From the NCBI GenBank assembly GCA_001414345.1, contig LLCB01000252.1:24190-88189 (forward strand): a stretch of 64,000 bases of DNA, in the 5' to 3' direction. Shown here piece by piece: positions 58,308-64,000 of the stretch. The number at the start of each line of letters is the position of its first letter. The first letter of the stretch is position 1. The notes under the pieces were generated by a model, which did not search any database, was not told where the DNA came from, and saw nothing but the letters and a program-made list of their open reading frames with translations. The DNA comes from Hymenoscyphus infarciens (Eukaryota > Ascomycota > Leotiomycetes > Helotiales > Helotiaceae). A program made the translations under genes and the position numbers.

Positions 58308-61300
58308 TCAAGCTCGGATCCTCTGTGGAGCTTTAGCCATGCCATGGGAAGTGACATCAAAATCCCAGCCGTCAAGCGTCATCATCATATCGGTGCTGTC
58401 CTTTCTAGAATGTATGTTCATTGCAATCTGCTGTTGATGTTGAGCTGCATTGATATCTGGTTGCGCGTAGTATTCCGCGTACGACTGGTGAGAATAATAA
58501 TCCTCTTGGGTACCATGATAATATTGCCCTTCATTGTATTGAGAGTAAGATTCTCCTTCATCTTGAGGGTGGTATTCCTCTTGCGATGGGTACGCGTTTT
58601 CGTTTCCATAAGTATGATGATAAGAAGCCGGCGTTTGCTGTTCTTGCCATTGGGGAGAATAGTTGCGATGATTGCCTGTAGAGTGGCCTGTCCATGGTTC
58701 ATATTGAGATTGCTGCGGTTCATTCCAATCCCCAGAATCGACCCCATCTTGCTGATCATGGACTTCATTACTAGGTCGTGCACTGCTGGCTCTGGGTATG
58801 CTCATCCCTTGGCTCATCCTTTCACGCTGAGCATCCATGGAAGGCCTCGTACTGCCTGGCCTAGATCCAAGTTCCATGCTCTTCCTCGTCGTCAATGCCT
58901 CTCCTGCCGATTTTCTTCTCTCAGCCCAAAAGCTCTTCTGTGCAGCCCACTGATCGTGAGTCTCTTTTGGCACTGCTGCTTCAACTGCAGGCTGTGGTGC
59001 TTGTCTCTCGGGTGGAGATGGTGACGCGCTGGGTGCAGGATGGCTGTTTGGCTGAGAACGTGAATGAGGTTGCATTTTGCGCTGAGTCTGCATAGAAACC
59101 GGCGGCTTTCTCTGTTTCATATCCCGAGCCGAAATAGGAATACCATCCCCCTGTGAATTTGACACAGGAGCTTGAAGCGCCTGCGCAGAATTGAGTCTCC
59201 ATGATCTTCTATTTGCATGAGATTGTGGCGCTAACTTGTCTCTTGAAGCAACACGTGAATGACTAGGAGATGATTTCCCAGAAGCAAAAGGATTGCCTGC
59301 TTTGTTCGAGCCGTAAGAGTGTTCATTTTGGAGAACCATCGAAGCCTGAGATTGTTTGGAAACATTACGATTTCGTTGGAAGCGGGCTGCTGCGTCAGAT
59401 TCAAATTGCTCGGTTAAAGATTTGGCTCTGACAACTGCCCCTGAGCTTGCTGGTCTCGTCGAAACAGCCGCCACATCATATGGAGATTTGCCGAGTGAGG
59501 ATGATATCGTCTCGAAAGAAGTGACATGGGCTTCGAACTCTTCTTCCCGTTGTTCCGCAGTTTTTGGTGCAACACTCGATTCCCTTGAGCGAGCTTTCAA
59601 AGATTTTCTTCGAACGTCAAAGGTCTTCCAAAACGGCACTGGACTTGAAGTTGGCTGTATCGTGGCTCTGCGGTTGGTTTCTGGTCTAGATTCCTTCTTG
59701 GGTTCTGGCTTTCGTGGAGGAACCTCGGATATGGGAGAAGGAACGGCTGGTAACTTTCCTTGAAGTCGCGCAAAATTAATCTCTTCTCGAACTTCAGCAC
59801 TCCCAACAGAGAATATCGTTCCCAAAGTCTCCTTGCTGGAAGATTTACGCAAACCAGAAAACGTATTAGGAAAAGAAGCGACGGGAAACCCACCGACACG
59901 TTCCTCCAGCTTTCTTTCCGCATCTTTCGAAACAGGAGGAATGCTGAAATCATTGCTGGGCATAGCTTGGACGGTGTAAACTGGTGCTGAATGAGCTGGC
60001 TGCGTTAATTGTGGGCGTTTCTGCATCTTCTTTCCACGCTGTGAATCTTTGCGTCCCGTCGATAGATCACCCGAAGGTCTGTTTTTCAACTGAGTTTGTT
60101 GCGCAGCTGGGGTAGGCAAGCTCTGCTGGAGTTTGTGCTTCTGTTTAGCCAAATTTTCTATGCGAGTCTCAGCCTTTGATGGTACATTCGGTCCGCGAGC
60201 GTCTGTTGTTTTAGCTAAAGTATTAGAGTTCTTGGGAGGTACTGCAGGGTGTTGTCGTTGAGGGGCGACCGGAGCTGGTGCTGGTGGTGTTGATTGAGTA
60301 TTACGACTAGATTCTGATACATTTCGAGATATTGAGTTTCCTTGTGGGAGAGATGGTAATGAACGCTCGGTTCTCAGCGTGTTTTCAGATGACGAAGAAA
60401 CAGAATACGTGCTAGACGCAACTCTCGATACTGGATCTCTCGACAACAACATTTGAGGATCCTTTGCTGGAACCATGGGCGCGTTCTCCTTTTTGCTGAA
60501 AGATCTCAGGGATATATTGGAACTATATCCACTGTCTGCTTTAGCCAAAGGTTTAGGAGGAAGACGTTCCTTGGGAGCTTTCGAAGCCAACGGACTGTCA
60601 GTACTGCCATATCCAGAATCATACGATCTCGCGCCCATCAGGTCTATTTCTGCTGCTTCTGGTGGCGGGGTGCCAGGTTCGGGTTCGAATAGATCATCCT
60701 CCATAGCAGTATGTTTACTGGTAACTTGAAATGTAGCTGCGAGTGGCGAAGCATCGAAAGAAAATGGCGTCAATAATAAATCATCGATGTATTCCTGGGC
60801 CAATTCCAGAGACCTGGTGGGCGAATGCTTACTTCTAAAATCGAATAAAGCAAGTGAGGGATCAAGTAATGGCAATTGAGTCTCAATTTTCAAAGGCTCC
60901 TTTTCCGGTTTTTGCACTTGTCGCAAGGGCGATGCTGGTCTAACAGTCACCCACGGAGACTTGGCAGTATCGGCTGGAACGAGCGTATTGCTTCTTTGGC
61001 TGAGACGAGGGTGGTGAGTCTCCCTGGACTCGCCATCCTCTGACAAATAATCATCATCGCCATCTGCAGTCAGTGGCCTGATTTTGTCACTTGGCGTAGG
61101 GCTAGCCGCTCCATTGGTGATTCTGAGTGAGCCTAATTTGAAAACTCCAATATGACCATAATCTTGAGAATTTGGAGTTTGCACACGTTGACCAGGAGTA
61201 CTGCACGGTATAGGCGGTGTAAGCGCGGAGAAATCAAGCAGAGGGGAGCTTTTCGATTTGGCTTGATCATAGGAAAGACCCTGAAGCCTTTCCGAGGATT

Positions 61301-62076
61301 TTAATTGAGAGGGCAATGATTGACGAGAATCATTTCCGACAACACGTTTTCTCGTTACAATTCCCGGCTGGAGTAATGATCGTCGCCGGATTGGCCCATA
61401 ATTTGTTATGTCGGAATTCGTTCTGCTGGGAACATGAGGAGTCGATAATTGCACATCTTCCTCCTGGTTGTGTATTGAATATCCCCCTCCGGATTGCCTC
61501 GCCGTAAAATCAAACTCGACCTCCTCGGGTGGAGGTGAATGGACTTCTGCCACCAAGGAGAGTCGCTGATGGCGCGTTGGATACGGAACATGCTGCAAAG
61601 ATGCGCGGCCATTGAAAGCTGGTCTAATTCTATGGTCAATTGGGATCTCTAAACCGTGAGGATTGATTGACTTGCCTTTGTGTTTGGAAGTCCTGCGTCG
61701 AATTTGAATAGTTCGAGTTGGAGGTGACTGAATATCTTCGTACTCGCAACTCGACTGGAGCTGGGGCGACTTGCTCTGTAGGTGCGAAGGGGTCGTACAA
61801 GGGAGTCCGAATCTTTGCTTGCGAGCTTCTCGATCTGAATAGATTTCTTTTCCTTCGTCGTGGCTCCGGGCCGTCTTCTACAGGCGCAGGCTCCTCTGCC
61901 CCTGGACCTGAATCTGAAAATAAACTGTATCTTGATTTTGACGGGTTCTTGGACTGAGAGTTTTGTCGACTGGGCGCAATCGTGGCGACTTGGTTCAACA
62001 AGTTGCTGGTGGAGTTCGTCCTAGGCTTCGACAGCCTATTGGGACCCCTCCGAGGGACTGATTGTTCGTTTCCCAT
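58308..62076 (-). CDS. Large intrinsically disordered protein with predicted N-myristoylation signal
   Basis: Two exons, 62076-61676 and 61623-58308, 1238 aa. The first ATG of the frame gives MGNEQSVPRRG: Gly2, Asn3 and a small residue at position 6 form a good N-myristoyltransferase signal, followed by basic residues (RRGPNRLSKPR) that could assist membrane binding. The intron (61675-61624, 52 bp) starts GCAAGT and ends TTAG, joining QDFQTQ-R-PAFNGRASLQ in phase; it is a GC-AG intron. The rest is almost wholly disordered: Ser/Pro-rich 1-1000 with many SP/TP and RxxS sites, PPxP stretches (PAPAPVAPQRQHPAVPPK), and a Gln/Tyr/His-rich prion-like region near the C-terminus (YSQYNEGQYYHGTQEDYYSHQ). 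The end GWDFDVTSHGMAKAPQRIRA is compact and probably the conserved element. No enzymatic domain. A scaffold or cortical signalling role is possible but inferred. Confidence 0.82.
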
Positions 62077-64000
62077 GTTGACTCCGACGTCCGATTTCCA
62101 CAGACTCAGTTGTTGACAATTCCACCCATTGTCCTCCACAGCTCAGAAGGCCGGAAGGAAGTTGCGATATGAGGGGAAAGATGGGACAAATGAGAAGAGA
62201 CAGGAAAGGGAAAGGGAAATGGAAATGGAATTTCGATGTCGAAGACGAAACGAGGACGATGTCAGTTTGAGCCAGGTTGGAGGCGAGGCGAGGCGAGGCG
62301 AGGCCTTGAAATAAACCTGGTTCGGTCGGTACCTAGGTAAGTAGCAAAGATTGGACGAGCGCTCCTTGCTGGTCTTGTCGTTGGCTCCGCTTCCATTCGC
62401 TCTCGAGTCTCGAGTCTCGCTCGCTTCCTGGGCTGTGCGCGAGGCTGGCCGCTGGAGGCAACTTGGTTCAGCAGGAGGTGCTGCGTCACGACCAAGTAGT
62501 GAACAGGGATGATGTCGGGGACATTTTATGCTGGTCTGGTTTCTGGTCTGGTCTGCATCCATTCTTGTCTAAAAATCAAGTTTCTATTCAGGCCTCGCAA
62601 GCTGCACTGCACTGCGCTGCACTGCACGTTTTGCCGCTTCACTCAACTTCGGCACGGCGATGAAGCGAAGTCCTGCTCCGAGCTTTCACATCACATCCGT
62701 GAATACAAAATTTGGCCGTGGTGGGCGGTGGCTGGATTTCCACTAGGGGAGAGACTTCCTAAGTAGCGGCAGAACCTTGAAACGCGCCTCGAGTCGAGTG
62801 GGAAATCCAGTTGCAGCCAGTTGCAGCCAGTTGCAGAAGACTTGTGCAGCTTGTGCATATAGCGAGTACTCGGGACTCAAGAGGCAAGCGCGCTCCTCTC
62901 GTCTCGGCCGTTTCACTACGGATCCACTTCAGCCGGGCCAGGGCAGCCAGGCAAGAGTGGATCAGGTGGATCAGGTGGACCAGGACTTGTTGGCTCTCAA
63001 TTAACCATGTCGTAAGACATAAAGAGAGATATCTGCCTTTCCTACCAAAGATGTAGGGTCATTCACTCAACACCAGCATTCGCTACCAAGCCAAGCTTCA
63101 CAAACGAGAAGACGTAAAGAAAAGTATAAAGAGGGCGGGGAAACGAGAGGTGTCGTCATGTCTAGCGCAGAAGCTTGGTCCAGTCAATCCCACACTAACC
63201 TCTTTAGGAAGGCTAAAATGTCACTCTTATTTTGGAGGCTGGGACTCACTTTTTTCTACCTATACTACGGAGAATAATTATATTACTTATAGCGTGCAGA
63301 AGAGCTGCAGGTGGGTCACTCGGCACCGATTCACTCCACTCCTCTCCCGAGATGCACAAGGTTAACCTCACAAGCTCGACAACTCTCACTGACCAGCACC
63401 GCACCTCAGCTTGCAAGGAAATGAACGAGGATCAGGATCTTTTGACTTGCAGAAGATCATAGTGAACTCGGGTTATTAATCAAAAAGTCATACAAGGTGT
63501 ACGCTGCGTAGCAAACCTTTTTACTACTCGACTAGCATGAACTCTACTCAGGCTAAACATTCAATAGTTAGTCGATCCTTCAACCAGTACTATCCCCCCC
63601 CTTGATTACATTGTACGGTGCACAGACATTGCCATACTAAAACGACCGTGCACATACAATGTAATTAGGGGGGGGGATAGTACGCGTCAGATACTTAGTG
63701 TGACTTTGGATAATCGATGTTCGCACCATATTCGACAATGATACTGGTCTATAGACCCTCATCTATTCCATTCCTCTAAGAGTTTTTCCTCTATGAGGAA
63801 CTTGCTTGTTTCTTCCAGAGCGGAATACCCAACCTGTCATGAGGCATATAATACACCTATCTAGGTATACCTTAACTCCAAGCCATCTAACACCAGCCAC
63901 CTTCCTAACTTTATCCTCAACATCAATCATCAATCCCTCATCAACCATGATACCATCCAACTAACTATCAATGCTCATCATTCCCCCCTCCCCCTCCCCC
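62077..64000. other. Upstream region of the MGNEQS gene and window end
   Basis: No supported gene. 62281-62305 is a tandem GGCGA array (four to five units). 62812-62838 repeats an 11-bp unit GTTGCAGCCA three times, and 62954-62986 repeats GATCAGGTG. 62605-62630 repeats CACTGCA. The 95-bp hairpin copy 2 is at 63588-63682. The remaining short open frames lack motifs. Confidence 0.45.
63588..63682. mobile_element. 95-bp TIR hairpin element, copy 2
   Basis: Same ends as copy 1 (TACTATCCCCCCCC ... GGGGGGGGATAGTA) and the same length, 95 bp. Its stem continues TTGATTACATTGTACG on one side and CATACAATGTAATTAG on the other, different from copy 1 but still paired. Shares GCACAGACATT with the reverse complement of copy 1. 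Confidence 0.75.

Overview
This window is nuclear DNA of a filamentous ascomycete (Pezizomycotina). The evidence is short 48-120 bp introns with CTAAC/CTRAY branch points, HET-domain, PTH11-type and LaeA-like families, and two AT-rich transposon islands that look RIP-mutated: CpA is almost absent, TpA dominates, and Trp/Gln codons have become stops. A leotiomycete (Helotiales) is my guess from overall gene style only. All gene models below were spliced by eye on both strands; exon junctions are inferences from GT-AG (twice GC-AG) sites, phase agreement and family motifs.

Layout. 1-4.3 kb: 5' part of a steryl-ester/TAG lipase (minus), PET191 (plus) and a DUF1993 gene (minus). 4.3-17.17 kb: AT-rich island made of a full-length chromodomain Ty3/Gypsy element (4784-16838, 191-bp LTRs, ATTAT target duplication) that carries a complete Ty1/Copia element (5750-12011, 176-bp LTRs) inside it in opposite orientation. 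17.9-21.6 kb: a 2OG-Fe(II) prolyl-4-hydroxylase-like gene (plus) convergent with a HET-domain gene (minus). 23.8-26.2 kb: mccA, biotin-carboxylase subunit of 3-methylcrotonyl-CoA carboxylase (minus). 27.2-37.5 kb: accessory genes, namely a GNAT, an O-methyltransferase, a PTH11-like fungal-rhodopsin protein, a cytochrome P450 and an 11-exon LaeA-like methyltransferase. 38.7-43.8 kb: two conserved housekeeping-type genes, an unknown CxxC protein and a Cti6-like PHD protein. 44.85-48.4 kb: isovaleryl-CoA dehydrogenase and mccB, divergent from a 291-bp shared promoter. 49.1-49.6 kb: a broken NAD(P)-epimerase relic. 50.2-57.35 kb: second AT-rich island holding a tyrosine-recombinase (DIRS-order, Ngaro/PAT-like) retrotransposon with split direct repeats. 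58.3-62.1 kb: a 1238-aa disordered protein with a predicted N-myristoylation signal.

How genes work together. IVD, MccA and MccB carry out consecutive mitochondrial steps of leucine degradation (isovaleryl-CoA to 3-methylcrotonyl-CoA to 3-methylglutaconyl-CoA). They are usually tightly linked in filamentous fungi; here mccA is separated from ivd/mccB by about 19 kb of unrelated genes. The O-methyltransferase, P450, LaeA-like methyltransferase and PTH11-like receptor form an accessory block, but no backbone synthase is present, so calling it a metabolite cluster is speculative.

The most unusual items are the split-direct-repeat YR retrotransposon, two 95-bp TA-flanked hairpin elements whose stems differ but stay paired, a 405-bp TIR element upstream of the P450, and the split leucine cluster.
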